Notes: generated by a model from the sequence alone, not told the origin. A DNA stretch of 64,000 bases from Candidatus Poribacteria bacterium (GCA_022821725.1 JAJEDB010000079.1:1-64000); one strand, 5' to 3'. Counted from the first letter of the stretch, positions 15,770 to 25,529 are shown. A program made the numbers and translations.

Positions 15770-16876
15770 TTATTTGCCCGTAAAATCAGTAATTAACAAT
15801 TTCTTATAAATGTTCTCCACCATTCGGACATGCCTTTCAATACTGAACGCTTTTTCAGCGTATTTTCTTGCCCGTTGTCCCATACGTCCACTTCGGTCTG
15901 GATCTTTGGCGAGTTCAATAATCTTATCCGTAATTCCCGCTATGGGATCTAATGGCACAACGTATCCCGTTTCGCCATGAACAATCATTTCAGTCGTGCT
16001 GCCAACTGGCGTGCCAATGACAGGTTTGCCTACCGCCATCGCCTCCGCGATGACACTCCCCGCTGAAAGGGTGACGAGTAGATCGAGTTCCTGCATCGCC
16101 GTGGGCATATCGGTGCGGTGACCTGTGAAGTGAACGAATTCCTGTAACCCATATTTGGCTATCAATTGACGGACTTCCCGTTCGTAAGTGCGATGCTCCG
16201 GCGTTCTCAATGCACCACCGATAATGTGAAACCTAACCTTTTTGCATCGTGCAACAACCCGAGCGGCGATCTCAACAAACGTTTTCTGACGTTTGAAGGG
16301 TTCAATCCTACCCACAATACCGACAACATATTCCGCTGAGTGAACGGGTTCAGAAGCCGGTTGAAACGCCGATAAATCAACACAATTATGGATGACCTCA
16401 ATCTTTTTAGCATCAATCCCTGCTTGAATCAGTGGGTCACTGCTCTGCTCGGAGATAGCGATGATACTGTCCATCCGGTCGAATCTGTATTTTCGGACCT
16501 GTGTAGGCGTAAGGAGATTCCGGACGTGCGAAACGACAGGAATTTTCAGGTGTTTTCTAACCCACCACAGATACGGGTTAAACCACGAATCTGAGGTATG
16601 GACTAAGTGTGCGCCGTGTGTCTCGGCAAGCCGCACCAATTTTTTTGCGGCTCCGTATCTCGCTATTAACGATTTCACCTTACGCCACGGCGGCAGATTG
16701 AGAATCACTGTCGGCACATTGGCACGCCTCAAGTGTTCCACAAAAACACCACCATCAGGACAGACAACAAGTGGACGATAGCGCGTCCGGTCCATATTCT
16801 CGACGAGATAAGCGAGTTGCTTTTCACCACCACCGATGCTCGACCCGCAATGGCTGAGGTAAAGTATCGAAATCAT
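15770..16876 (-). CDS. Glycosyltransferase family 4
   Basis: The 368-residue product has GT-B architecture. The N-terminal acceptor domain includes the Gly-rich loop HCGSSIGGGEKQLAYLVENM. The C-terminal nucleotide-sugar domain includes VVGIVGRIEPFKRQKTFVEIAARV and VHFTGHRTDMPTAMQELDLLVTLS. The GPGTS-like stretch VIAEAMAVGKPVIGTPVGSTTEMIVHGETGYVVP holds the conserved E-x7-E. Such enzymes add sugars to cell-surface glycans; donor and acceptor cannot be read. It follows prs by 52 bases on the same strand. Confidence 0.85.
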   Translation of the reverse strand: MISILYLSHCGSSIGGGEKQLAYLVENMDRTRYRPLVVCPDGGVFVEHLRRANVPTVILNLPPWRKVKSLIARYGAAKKLVRLAETHGAHLVHTSDSWFNPYLWWVRKHLKIPVVSHVRNLLTPTQVRKYRFDRMDSIIAISEQSSDPLIQAGIDAKKIEVIHNCVDLSAFQPASEPVHSAEYVVGIVGRIEPFKRQKTFVEIAARVVARCKKVRFHIIGGALRTPEHRTYEREVRQLIAKYGLQEFVHFTGHRTDMPTAMQELDLLVTLSAGSVIAEAMAVGKPVIGTPVGSTTEMIVHGETGYVVPLDPIAGITDKIIELAKDPDRSGRMGQRARKYAEKAFSIERHVRMVENIYKKLLITDFTGK

Positions 16877-16928
16877 CCGTTCAAAGGTTCACACGTCAAA
16901 TCTGATGACATGCGTGCCTCCATAAACC

Positions 16929-17924
16929 TTACACAGGAAAATCGAGATGCTGATCCCGGAAAACCTGACTGACCGATCGATGCTGATGGACCCTCAAAAT
17001 GGCTTGAGAGAGGAGTGGCGCGATAGAAAGCACCTTAACTTTCCCATCAAGTTGTTTTTCAGCAGGCACAGGGATCGTATTGGTGGTGACCACTTCGCGA
17101 ATCGCGGGATGACTGAGCCGTTCCAACGCTGGGCCCACCAATATAGGGTGTGCGATACACACATACGCGGGTTCTGCCCCCGCCTCTGCCAAGGCGATGG
17201 CTTGTTGGCGAATCGTTCCGCCTGTTTGTATTTCATCGTCGGTAATAATTGGGGTTTTGTCTTTGACATCTCCGACAAGTTCGACGAACTTAATGCCCTG
17301 TCCATCAACCCCGGTTCGCCGCTTGTGCATGATGGCTAACGGAAGTCCAAGAATATCTGCGTATTTTTCTGCTAATTTGGCGCGCCCTGCATCAGGGGCA
17401 ACAATGACACCATTTTCAACCTGCTTCTCGCGGAAGTAATTCGTCAAGGTCGTTAGGGCGGTCAAGTGATCCATAGGAATATCAAAGAAACCTTGTATCT
17501 GTGGCACGTGCAGATCAATAGCCATGACGCGACTCGCCCCAGCAGTCGTCAAGAGATTCGCCACGAGTTTCGCGCTGATCGGTTCGCGTCCTGTTGTTTT
17601 GTGATCTTGGCGTGAGTATCCGAAGTATGGAATAATCGCGGTAATCTGCCGGGCTGATGCGCGTTTCATGGCATCAATCGTGATGAGCAGTTCCATCAGA
17701 TTTTCGTTGGCAGGTTGACTCGTTGGCTGCACAACATAGATATCGGTGCCTCGGATACTTTCCTCAATCTGAACGCGAGTCTCCAGGTTCGGAAACGGCT
17801 CGATTGTAATTTTACCGAGTTCAACACCCAAAATCGCAGCGATATCTTTTGCCAACGCCGGGTTCGCGCTGCCGGCGAATAGCCTGAAATCGTCGTTAAC
17901 TTGCTGATCAATCAGTGGGGACAT
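16929..17924 (-). CDS. prs: Ribose-phosphate pyrophosphokinase
   Basis: The 331-residue product makes PRPP from ribose 5-phosphate and ATP, feeding purine, pyrimidine, NAD, His and Trp synthesis. Visible landmarks: FRLFAGSANPALAKDIA, the flexible catalytic loop region IPYFGYSRQDHKTTGREPISAKLVANLL, the metal/ATP segment VMAIDLHVPQIQGFFDIPMDHL, and the PRPP-binding loop TPIITDDEIQTGGTIRQQA. In that loop the usual D-D-x-x-D-T-G-G-T reads DDEIQTGGT, so one Asp of the canonical VDDMIDTGGT is Gln. AAGGAGG lies before the ATG. Housekeeping gene. Confidence 0.92.
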   Translation of the reverse strand: MSPLIDQQVNDDFRLFAGSANPALAKDIAAILGVELGKITIEPFPNLETRVQIEESIRGTDIYVVQPTSQPANENLMELLITIDAMKRASARQITAIIPYFGYSRQDHKTTGREPISAKLVANLLTTAGASRVMAIDLHVPQIQGFFDIPMDHLTALTTLTNYFREKQVENGVIVAPDAGRAKLAEKYADILGLPLAIMHKRRTGVDGQGIKFVELVGDVKDKTPIITDDEIQTGGTIRQQAIALAEAGAEPAYVCIAHPILVGPALERLSHPAIREVVTTNTIPVPAEKQLDGKVKVLSIAPLLSQAILRVHQHRSVSQVFRDQHLDFPV

Positions 17925-18022
17925 GCCAAAACCTCCTTATACCCAATTATTTTAGTTCTCACATATTGCTCCGCTCGAGCATAAACCGTAAATCCTCTAC
18001 ATTTTGTCAGGTTATGTGTATC

Positions 18023-18346
18023 CTATGGAAAGAATGTACCCATCAAGATCCATATAAAGATCATGAAGCCAACCGGAACAACACAACCGATTATAGACTG
18101 CCGTATTTGAATTTTTCGACTCTTCGCTTTGTAACTATCCGTATACAAAGCCGCGTATTCAGGTGATTCCCCAAGGAGCCGTGAGGCAGACGGGGTGGGT
18201 TCATAGATAGATGCGATAATAATACCGAGTATGTTTCCCAAAAAACCGATGAAAAACCAGGTCACCTTTTTGGCATCGGATTCCGCATCTCGTTCAGCCG
18301 TTAGATCGGCTTGTGCTGTGGTGGGTTGTAGTTGTTGGTCATTCAT
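18023..18346 (-). CDS. Small two-helix membrane protein of unknown function
   Basis: 107 residues. A polar N-terminus (about 1-27) is followed by a transmembrane helix (VTWFFIGFLGNILGIIIASIY), a polar loop with the basic stretch SYKAKSRKIQIRQ, and a second helix (SIIGCVVPVGFMIFIWILMG). GGAGGC precedes the ATG. I do not recognise a family. It lies between prs and gpmI on the same strand, about 30 bases after gpmI. Confidence 0.65.
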   Translation of the reverse strand: MNDQQLQPTTAQADLTAERDAESDAKKVTWFFIGFLGNILGIIIASIYEPTPSASRLLGESPEYAALYTDSYKAKSRKIQIRQSIIGCVVPVGFMIFIWILMGTFFP

Positions 18347-18379
18347 TCAGAGCCTCCGCTTTACAATGTGTGAACACTA

Positions 18380-20002
18380 CTATGGCACTAAGGATTCACC
18401 TGTCATTTCAGAGGGTTGTGCCAAACCGAGAAGGTGGAGCGTTGTTGGTGCAATGTCGGCAAGCCGCCCCCCCTCACGGAGTTGCTGTCCTTTGCGTTGG
18501 TTATCAACAACGATGAGGTCTACATCGTATGTAGTATGTGCGGTATGAATACCACCGGTTCCGGGATCAACCATCTGCTCACAGTTCCCATGGTCGGCGG
18601 TGACGATAAGCGCACCGTCCTTTTTAAGCACGGCATCAACGATTTTTCCGACCCCTACATCAACTGCCTCAACTGCCTTGATAGCGGCTGAGAGCGAACC
18701 GGTATGCCCCACCATGTCGCCGTTGGCGTAGTTGAGCACCATCAAGTCATATTTGTTGGAAGCGATACGACGCAACATCTCCGCCGTCACACCCGGTGCG
18801 GACATCTCCGGTTTCTGATCGTAGGTCGTTACGTCACGTGGCGAGGCAATAATCTGTCGATCTTCACCTTTGTAGGGTTCATCCCGGTAGTCGTTGAAAA
18901 AGAAGGTAACGTGTGGGAATTTCTCAGTTTCCGCGCATCGGAACTGCGTGAGTCCCATCTCGCTCACATAAGCACCGAGCGCATTCGGCATCTTGGGTGG
19001 TTTTTTAACAGCCGCTTCAACAGGCATCCCGCGTTCATACTCGGTCATTGTGACAAATTTAACGTCAGGTTTGCAATTCCGTTTAAAGCCCATCTGTCGC
19101 GTGACACCGTCTTTCCCTTCCGCTTGAAACGGGAATTCATCAAGACAAAAGGCTTTCGTGAGTTCTCTGGGTCGATCCCCACGGAAGTTATAGAAGACAA
19201 CGGCATCTCCATCAGTGATACGCGGGAGCGGCTTGCCATCGCGCCCAACGACTACGGACGGACGAACGAATTCATCGCCTTTACGATTGGTGTCATCAGG
19301 GTTGTCATAATAGTCCCGATATGCATCTGCGGCGGCAGCAACACGATTGTCGGTTCCCTCGGTTAGGAGACGATATGCTACCGCAACGCGTTCCCACCGG
19401 TCATCCCGATCCATTGCGTAATAACGCCCAACAACGGAAGCTATCTGTCCAATGCCTATCTCTTTCAACTTTGCTTCAATCTGCTCACAGAATTGGATAC
19501 CCAGGTCGGGCTGGCAGTCGCGTCCATCGCTGAAATTGTGAATTAAAACCTGGTCCGCTTCGAGTCCGTTCGCCTTGGCGAGTGTGAGGAGACCATAGAG
19601 ATGTTCAAGTGCGCTGTGAACGCCCGCGTCGCTTGCCAACCCCATGAGATGGAGATGTGTTCCGTGGTTTTTGGCATGCGCGATTGCGTCTAAAAGCACT
19701 TTATTCTGAGCAAACTCGCCGGAACGGATCATAGTGCTGATACGGAGGAGTTCTTGATTCACGATGCGTCCTGCCCCGATGTTCTGATGTCCGACTTCAC
19801 TGTTGCCGATGACACCCGGGGGTAAACCGACATCTTCGCCGGAGGTATGGATTTGGACGTTTGGATAGTTCCGTCGTAGCCAGTCATCTACGGGTGTTTT
19901 TGCGAGATGAACGGCGTTCGCGTGCTGGAATTCGGGATACGGATTATTGCCCCAGCCGTCTCGAATGATGAGAACGATGGGGCGTTTCTGCTGGGATGTC
20001 AT
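18380..20002 (-). CDS. gpmI: 2,3-bisphosphoglycerate-independent phosphoglycerate mutase
   Basis: The 540-residue product interconverts 3- and 2-phosphoglycerate in glycolysis. It starts with VLIIRDGWGNN (metal-binding Asp) and has the phosphoserine nucleophile in GVIGNSEVGHQNIGAGRI (Ser68). The phosphotransferase insert (about 80-330) contains FSDGRDCQPDLG, RYYAMDRDDRWERV and FYNFRGDRPRELTKAF. Metal ligands recur in NYANGDMVGHTG and LIVTADHGNCEQM near the C-terminus. Length is normal for the family, slightly long. AAGGAA precedes the ATG. Confidence 0.93.
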   Translation of the reverse strand: MTSQQKRPIVLIIRDGWGNNPYPEFQHANAVHLAKTPVDDWLRRNYPNVQIHTSGEDVGLPPGVIGNSEVGHQNIGAGRIVNQELLRISTMIRSGEFAQNKVLLDAIAHAKNHGTHLHLMGLASDAGVHSALEHLYGLLTLAKANGLEADQVLIHNFSDGRDCQPDLGIQFCEQIEAKLKEIGIGQIASVVGRYYAMDRDDRWERVAVAYRLLTEGTDNRVAAAADAYRDYYDNPDDTNRKGDEFVRPSVVVGRDGKPLPRITDGDAVVFYNFRGDRPRELTKAFCLDEFPFQAEGKDGVTRQMGFKRNCKPDVKFVTMTEYERGMPVEAAVKKPPKMPNALGAYVSEMGLTQFRCAETEKFPHVTFFFNDYRDEPYKGEDRQIIASPRDVTTYDQKPEMSAPGVTAEMLRRIASNKYDLMVLNYANGDMVGHTGSLSAAIKAVEAVDVGVGKIVDAVLKKDGALIVTADHGNCEQMVDPGTGGIHTAHTTYDVDLIVVDNQRKGQQLREGGRLADIAPTTLHLLGLAQPSEMTGESLVP

Positions 20003-20062
20003 GTAAATTCCTTCTTAATTGCCGATGTATGTGAAATTCTGTCTTAAGGATGCCGTCCTATT

Positions 20063-20641
20063 TTATGAGGCATCGAACCTGACGCGTCTGTAGATCGCAC
20101 GCAAGGGCAGTGTGCGTTCAATTGAAGCGAGTGGTAGCATATCTTCAAGCTGTTCAAAGGTATTGTGGATCCATTGGGAACCTTGGCGACGGTAGTGTTC
20201 AACACGCACGTTGTTTTGTGAGACGAGGATATATTCTTGCAAAGATGCGATCTGCTTATAGTGTTCAAATTTTTCCCCGCGGTCAAACGCTGCGGTTGAG
20301 GGAGACAGCACTTCTATGACAAGAATCGGGTTAAGGAGTGTATCAAAGGTATCATCCTCAAAACGGGGTTCACCGCAAACAACGATCACATCTGGATAGA
20401 AGTAGGATATCTCCGGGCTGGTCCGCACACGCATCTCGCTGGCGAAGACTTCACACTCACTATTCATTAATTGGTTGCCCAGTTGGATTGTTATGTCTAC
20501 CGTAATGCGGTTATGTGAGCGACTTGCCCCAGACATCGCGATTATCTGTCCATTGTAGTATTCGTTTTTAAAGGGCTGCTTGCGTTCCCAAGTGAGGTAT
20601 TCCTCGGAAGTTAGATGTGTTTGCGCGGTAAGTGTTGACAT
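20063..20641 (-). CDS. Uma2-family (DUF820) putative endonuclease
   Basis: The 192-residue product shows the Uma2 pattern: HLTSEEYLTWERKQPFKNEYYNGQIIAMSGAS (Glu-Tyr), RITVDITIQLGNQLM, EVFASEMRVRTSPEISYFYPDVIVVCGEP (conserved Asp), NPILVIEVLSPSTAAFDRGEKFEHYKQIASLQEYILVSQN (Glu and Lys). The fold is PD-(D/E)xK-like; cellular function is not established. Single gene; GGAGAC precedes the ATG. Confidence 0.85.
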   Translation of the reverse strand: MSTLTAQTHLTSEEYLTWERKQPFKNEYYNGQIIAMSGASRSHNRITVDITIQLGNQLMNSECEVFASEMRVRTSPEISYFYPDVIVVCGEPRFEDDTFDTLLNPILVIEVLSPSTAAFDRGEKFEHYKQIASLQEYILVSQNNVRVEHYRRQGSQWIHNTFEQLEDMLPLASIERTLPLRAIYRRVRFDAS

Positions 20642-20767
20642 ACGTGTCTCCGTAAATCCACCTTTTTGTCAAATCATTTTAGCAAATTTTTGCGGAAAAA
20701 TCAAGATGTCATTCAAATCTATCTTCAGTGGACATCTGGAAACTGTCCAGCAGAAATTGAGGGGTTG

Positions 20768-21523
20768 CTATCTTAGTCCACCCTTGAGTCTACTCCACGT
20801 TGTGGCGAGTTTCCCTCGCGCTTCCACATCTTGCGGGGTTTCCATGACTTTTTGGATGTCGTCTTCACTCAGGGTTTTCTCATAGAGTCGGACTTCATCA
20901 ATTTTACCCGGGAAATGGTCGGTGGCGTTGCCGAGGTCATCGCCGCCAATCCAGAGTTCTAAGTCGGAGGGCGCGATTGGCACATCGTTGGCAGCGTCGC
21001 CTTCGAGTTCGCCGTTTATGTAAACCTTCATCGTCTTTCCATCGAACGTCCCTGCGAAGTGATACCATTCGCCGACTTTCCAATCGGTTGTTGTGGATTG
21101 TGCGAAGGTATTGTTGGGTTTGACGAGAAAGTCGATGCTATCTGCGTTGCCGAAGTCGAAGATGACGAAGATGGAGTTGTTTTTACTCATTAAGCGGTGC
21201 CCGGTGAGTGCATCGTTTGGGCTGAACCATGTCATGAGGGTGATATTTTCCTCGATTGCGAAGTCGGGATCGTCTGCGACGATGACATGGTCGTCTACGC
21301 CGTTAAATTCGAGGGCGGTCCCGAATTTTCCCTCAACCCATTTCGGCTTACCGTGAAATTCTCCGTCGTGTCCGTTGCCTGTGACATCTATGGCTTCTTT
21401 GCCCTTGCCTTCATCGAAGGGCCAATAGGCGACGAGTCCGTCTTCTGCCACGTTGGCGATACTGAGGTTGGTAATCATGAGGAGTGAGAATAGCAGTGGC
21501 AATACAAAGGTAACTTTGGACAT
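20768..21523 (-). CDS. Secreted LamG domain protein
   Basis: The 251-residue product has a signal peptide (about 1-24, ...LSIANVAE) and one LamG fold: LVAYWPFDEGKGKEAIDVTGNGHDGEF, GTALEFNGVDDHVIVADDPDF, ITLMTWFSPN, GEWYHFAGTFDGKTMKVYINGELEG, GKIDEVRLYEKTLSEDDIQKVM. The tail GKLATTWSRLKGGLR again matches the other LamG genes. AGGAGAA precedes the ATG. Ligand unknown. Confidence 0.85.
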   Translation of the reverse strand: MSKVTFVLPLLFSLLMITNLSIANVAEDGLVAYWPFDEGKGKEAIDVTGNGHDGEFHGKPKWVEGKFGTALEFNGVDDHVIVADDPDFAIEENITLMTWFSPNDALTGHRLMSKNNSIFVIFDFGNADSIDFLVKPNNTFAQSTTTDWKVGEWYHFAGTFDGKTMKVYINGELEGDAANDVPIAPSDLELWIGGDDLGNATDHFPGKIDEVRLYEKTLSEDDIQKVMETPQDVEARGKLATTWSRLKGGLR

Positions 21524-21814
21524 TGCGATTTCTCCTGTGTAAGCGTGAAATTTTGGATTTGTGATCTCTTGGGGATTTGTCCTTATTATAACATATTTTT
21601 CAAAATGAAATGTAGAAAAATATTCTCTGAATCAGGATAACCCCCTCAATCCCCCTTATCAAGGGGACAAGACTTTAAGCTGGGCAGGATAGGAAAATGT
21701 GTTAATTGTCTGAATCACGGATTATCACGGATTATACGGATTTCGCGGATAAGAGAAAGTGTTTCGTCTTAAAATTCGCATGGTGGGAGATTCAGAGGAG
21801 CTAATAAATAATTC
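21524..21814. other. Intergenic region with C-rich palindrome and ATCACGGATT words
   Basis: No gene seen. AACCCCCT(C)AATCCCCCTTATCA is repeated with small changes near 60158-60192. At 21715-21745 the word CACGGATTAT is repeated in tandem. Both look like dispersed repeat debris rather than regulatory sites. Confidence 0.5.
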
Positions 21815-24800
21815 TTACTTCAATACCACGATCCGCTGCGTTGCAGAAAAGTCACCGGCTATGAAGTGTAAGAAATAGACACCACTTGACACGGGTTCGC
21901 CTGTCGCATTCCGTCCGTCCCAATAGGCTGCACGTTCTCGTGTCAGGTAGTATCCGACAGGCTTAAATCCGACAGAAATCGTTCGGACCAAATGACCACT
22001 GACATCGTAGATGTTGACGCTTACATCCGAGGCTTTCGCCAACTGATACGGAATCCATGTCTCTGGATTGAAAGGGTTGGGGTAATTCGGCAGGAATTTC
22101 GTCTCCCTAACGCCCTGATTCGTTTCTGCCATCTGGTTTGGTGCTTTCACCGCAGCACCTTCAGCGGTAATCAGTAGATCCGCCCAATGTGCCCAGTCAC
22201 AATTTGAATTTTCCTCAGAGTCTGTTACCAATTCCAGCAACACAGTTTCACCCGCAAACTCAGAAAGCGAGATATGGGCATCTACCCAACCGGGTATATC
22301 TGTAAAGTGTTCAAATTGCTGCCGCCCGTTTAGCAGCACCTTAAAAGATACACCATCACTACAACTTTCATCTTGCAAGCCCATTGAAAAGGAAAACATT
22401 AGCTCATGCGCTTTGGGCAAAGAAAGTAAAAATTGGAGAACAGTTTGTCCGTCCAGAGGCGGATGGGCAAAGATACTCCGCTTTTGCACTCCACCGATGG
22501 TTGCAATAGTAGGTTCACCTGAATTCCAGACACTCCCAAGTCGGAACATACCTTCAAACTGCAATCCAGCAACGAAATCAGTGTCCCTCAAATTATATGG
22601 GGAAACCACTTCAGCACCGGACTGAAAGAAAAAAAGAATCTGTGCCGGTAGTTCGGTTTCAAGCGAATATTGTCCCTTTCCTTTATTCTCCACTGTATCA
22701 GGAACGTTTCTTATCGGTTGAGTGGGAAGATAGAATCCTACCTTTGTAGGCGTGTCTGATGGTTCAGAGACGATTTTAGGTTGCGCCCACCTCGCCCAAT
22801 CCCATCCTGTATTCCCTTTGGGACCTGGCGTGATAGTAAAACGGAGTTTAACACGTTGACCACGATAGGGGGTCATATCTATACTGATATGTTTCCATCT
22901 CTGGGCGTTGTGATGTTGACGAAAAATCTCATTGCCTTGCACTGAAACAATGAAGGTTACACCATCGGAGTTTTCAGAGCCATCCTGCAGCCCGATATCG
23001 TATTCCAAACGAAGGCGTGGACTCTCTGGCAACGAGAGTTCCCATTCTCCGAATGCATTACCAATAAGACCTTGCCAAGGCGGATGCGCCCCAATCGCTG
23101 GTTTACGAACACCAGAAACGGATGCCTCAATTCGCCGGAAGGTAGCTCCTTTCTGCTGCGATAATTCTTGTCCATTCACGACAATGCCTGTTCTTACAAG
23201 ATGAAACGGTGCCAATAAATCAATTTCCTGACGGACATCCGTCTTTTCCAGTCGGAAAAGAGCGGCATTTTCTGTCACACGCGCCTCTATTACAGAAACA
23301 CCTTCTGGTAAAGTGTTAATATGTACTTGAGAAAAATCGCGTGGGGTTTCGCTCAAAAAATAAGATTTCCTTGGATCCAATCCGAATATCTTCGTTTCGT
23401 TGTAAGCGCGCCAGTGTGGAAGACTCCGGTCAGTTTTCACTTGTGTTACACCAAAGACTCTTTCATATCCGACTTCGCCAAGCGGTAAGTCAAAAGTAGC
23501 CCCTCCATCTGTGGCTTTGAGCGTTGCGATTTCACCATCCTTGCCCATATACTGGAACAGTGTATCAGCCTCCCAGTCCTTTTCAAAGTCAGACTTCAAG
23601 CCAAATTCTTGCCAAGTTCTTGCAATTGAGAGTAATTTTTGTGTTTCAACCCGTTCAGGTTCCAAGTCCTGCTCTGACCAGATTCTAAGCGTTGGTAAAA
23701 CCCCCCACTTCTCATACGCATCCAGATACTTTTGGTAAAGTTGTAGACCTCCATCAGGATTAGGCAATGCCAAATAGCCGTAAGGCAATGTATAAGGAGA
23801 AAATAGAAACGCACTAATTGGGTGTGGGGTTCCCCGTGGCGTGGAATCCCAGAGTGGTGGGAGTTTCCAACGTTGCGCGAAACTCTCACGGAAGAAAGTG
23901 CCTTCATGCAGATGCTCACCGCTAAAAACAACACCCGGCATCGCCTTCACCAATTCCTCGTGCATTAGGACGTTCCCTTGACCAGCGTTTAACCCCTCAA
24001 TCAATCCATTTGCATCGTTTATTACAAAGTGACTAACGTCCAAATGGAAGGCATCCACTTCATACTTTTCCCAGACATTTTTCAGTTGTTGGACGAGGAC
24101 TTTTCTAAATGCAGAACTCGCGAGATTTATGAAAGCGTGACGTTGGGGAGCATTCGTTCGTTCCCACCACCATCCGCGCCGGGTTCCAGTCCATGGATCT
24201 TGAAATTGAAATTTCTGAAATTCCGCGTAGAGGCGATGATAGGTTGAAACCCCAACAATATTTGTGTGAAGCATCACTCGAAACCCATGCCGATGTGCAG
24301 CTTTGACGAAATTCCCCAAATTTGCCTTCGCTGTATAGTCCGGATAATTAACATCGTAATCATCCTTTCGCCAGTTACTCAAATACAGCAAGGTTTTTGC
24401 GGGGTCAACCTGATCGGCTAACTTATCTAATATACCAACATCCAAACCAGGGTTGCCATAGATAACGACCAGACCGATCTCTCCAACCCATGCTGGCATC
24501 TCATCCAATCGCCAAGGTTTGAACGTCTGTTCCATCCACTCCCGATACTGTCTCGCAGGCACACGCCAGTCACCAGTGTATGTATTCAATCTCCATACAA
24601 CAGATTTCACGGAGGTAAGCGCGTCGAAAGGTGCCTGATTTTGGGTTTGAAAACCGAGCGCAAAACTCTCTCCGAAATCTTTTTGATAGTGGAGTGTTTT
24701 AAACTGAAAGGTCGCATCTGTGCTGCGAACGAAAAAACCGCCTTGTTCCCCTTGCAGAATTGCAAGTTGGACCTCCCAACGCCCGGGATACTGAAAATCT

Positions 24801-25369
24801 TTGGCAGTGATCAGGGTTGTGGCATCAATAATTTGTCCGCCTTCTGCTGGAAGAATGAGGTCCAGATTCCTGACATTTAGATTTCCACAGCCCCACTGAA
24901 CCCCATAGACACCTGCTGTGTCAGACATGCCTGCCTGTTCAATCAGTAAATCCTCCGTATTCTCATCGACGGCTATGAAGAGGCGAACTTCGTTTTGTCC
25001 CTGCTGAAATACCAGTTCTGCTTTGAGTGGTGCCACTTTTCGTGCGGATGTTAAAGTAACGTCACTTGTCCAAACATGACCACCGTCTTTCCTTAAGAGC
25101 CCGCTACGCCCACTGATACCCGTGGACACACCGTCAACACCGAAGGGCAAGGTGTAGGTTTCTTCTGTTAGTTTGTTATGGAGTTGGGTGATAACGCCGT
25201 TTTCAAATTGGACTTCATACGCGTCGGTTTTGACGAGGATAGTGTTATCAAGGATGGTGATTTCGGCAGGTTCGGCAGGTTCAGCGTAAAGGATACAGAC
25301 TATCCCAATTAGAATTGCAGTGGTTAGAGGTCGCATGCTATTTTCTTTTGTGGGAGCGTTGCGTTTCAT
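21815..25369 (-). CDS. Large secreted glycoside-hydrolase-like protein with FlgD-like C-terminal sorting domain
   Basis: About 1,184 residues. A signal peptide (MRPLTTAILIGIVCILYAEPAEPAE) is followed by a beta-rich domain and then a TIM-barrel-like region (about 300-640) reminiscent of DUF6259 or alpha-galactosidase-like hydrolases: MLHTNIVGVSTYH, EVDAFHLDVSHFVI and VVFSGEHLHEG hold candidate acids. Two homologous ~110-residue carbohydrate-binding-like modules follow (about 800-920 and 985-1095), both with GLQDxSxxxDGVxFxV and a DWAxWA strand. The last 85 residues (PNYPNPFNPETWIPYQLAKAS...NIYDVSGHLVRTI...GVYFLHFIAGDFSATQRIVVLK) are a FlgD/T9SS-type Ig-like tail. No good Shine-Dalgarno; ATG at 25334-25336 is an alternative start, and an upstream frame start is TTG. 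Confidence 0.7.
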   Translation of the reverse strand: MKRNAPTKENSMRPLTTAILIGIVCILYAEPAEPAEITILDNTILVKTDAYEVQFENGVITQLHNKLTEETYTLPFGVDGVSTGISGRSGLLRKDGGHVWTSDVTLTSARKVAPLKAELVFQQGQNEVRLFIAVDENTEDLLIEQAGMSDTAGVYGVQWGCGNLNVRNLDLILPAEGGQIIDATTLITAKDFQYPGRWEVQLAILQGEQGGFFVRSTDATFQFKTLHYQKDFGESFALGFQTQNQAPFDALTSVKSVVWRLNTYTGDWRVPARQYREWMEQTFKPWRLDEMPAWVGEIGLVVIYGNPGLDVGILDKLADQVDPAKTLLYLSNWRKDDYDVNYPDYTAKANLGNFVKAAHRHGFRVMLHTNIVGVSTYHRLYAEFQKFQFQDPWTGTRRGWWWERTNAPQRHAFINLASSAFRKVLVQQLKNVWEKYEVDAFHLDVSHFVINDANGLIEGLNAGQGNVLMHEELVKAMPGVVFSGEHLHEGTFFRESFAQRWKLPPLWDSTPRGTPHPISAFLFSPYTLPYGYLALPNPDGGLQLYQKYLDAYEKWGVLPTLRIWSEQDLEPERVETQKLLSIARTWQEFGLKSDFEKDWEADTLFQYMGKDGEIATLKATDGGATFDLPLGEVGYERVFGVTQVKTDRSLPHWRAYNETKIFGLDPRKSYFLSETPRDFSQVHINTLPEGVSVIEARVTENAALFRLEKTDVRQEIDLLAPFHLVRTGIVVNGQELSQQKGATFRRIEASVSGVRKPAIGAHPPWQGLIGNAFGEWELSLPESPRLRLEYDIGLQDGSENSDGVTFIVSVQGNEIFRQHHNAQRWKHISIDMTPYRGQRVKLRFTITPGPKGNTGWDWARWAQPKIVSEPSDTPTKVGFYLPTQPIRNVPDTVENKGKGQYSLETELPAQILFFFQSGAEVVSPYNLRDTDFVAGLQFEGMFRLGSVWNSGEPTIATIGGVQKRSIFAHPPLDGQTVLQFLLSLPKAHELMFSFSMGLQDESCSDGVSFKVLLNGRQQFEHFTDIPGWVDAHISLSEFAGETVLLELVTDSEENSNCDWAHWADLLITAEGAAVKAPNQMAETNQGVRETKFLPNYPNPFNPETWIPYQLAKASDVSVNIYDVSGHLVRTISVGFKPVGYYLTRERAAYWDGRNATGEPVSSGVYFLHFIAGDFSATQRIVVLK

Positions 25370-25513
25370 TGTGATTTCGTTAAACAAGGTTTAATAATCA
25401 CATATTAGCATATTTCACAGTGAATGTCAAGCCATTCGGAATTCTGAAAAAACGCCAACACCCATCGCACAACCTAAATGAAGATTAATTTATTAATTCG
25501 GTAATTTCTGAAC

Positions 25514-25529
25514 GTGCGATGAATCGCAC
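25514..25529. repeat. CTACTAC-type hairpin: GTGCGAT-GA-ATCGCAC
   Basis: Same 7-bp stem as 10701-10716, here followed by TACTACGAACCAGCCC. About 80 bases further on (25611-25652) lies CAGGTTATGCTACAAAAGAG...GTAAGTCCTAT, the unoccupied relative of the site into which the MITE at 12358 inserted. Confidence 0.6.

Noticed and set aside
18704-19366. 220-codon plus-strand frame opposite gpmI
   Set aside because: Antisense to a well-conserved gene with all motifs on the other strand.
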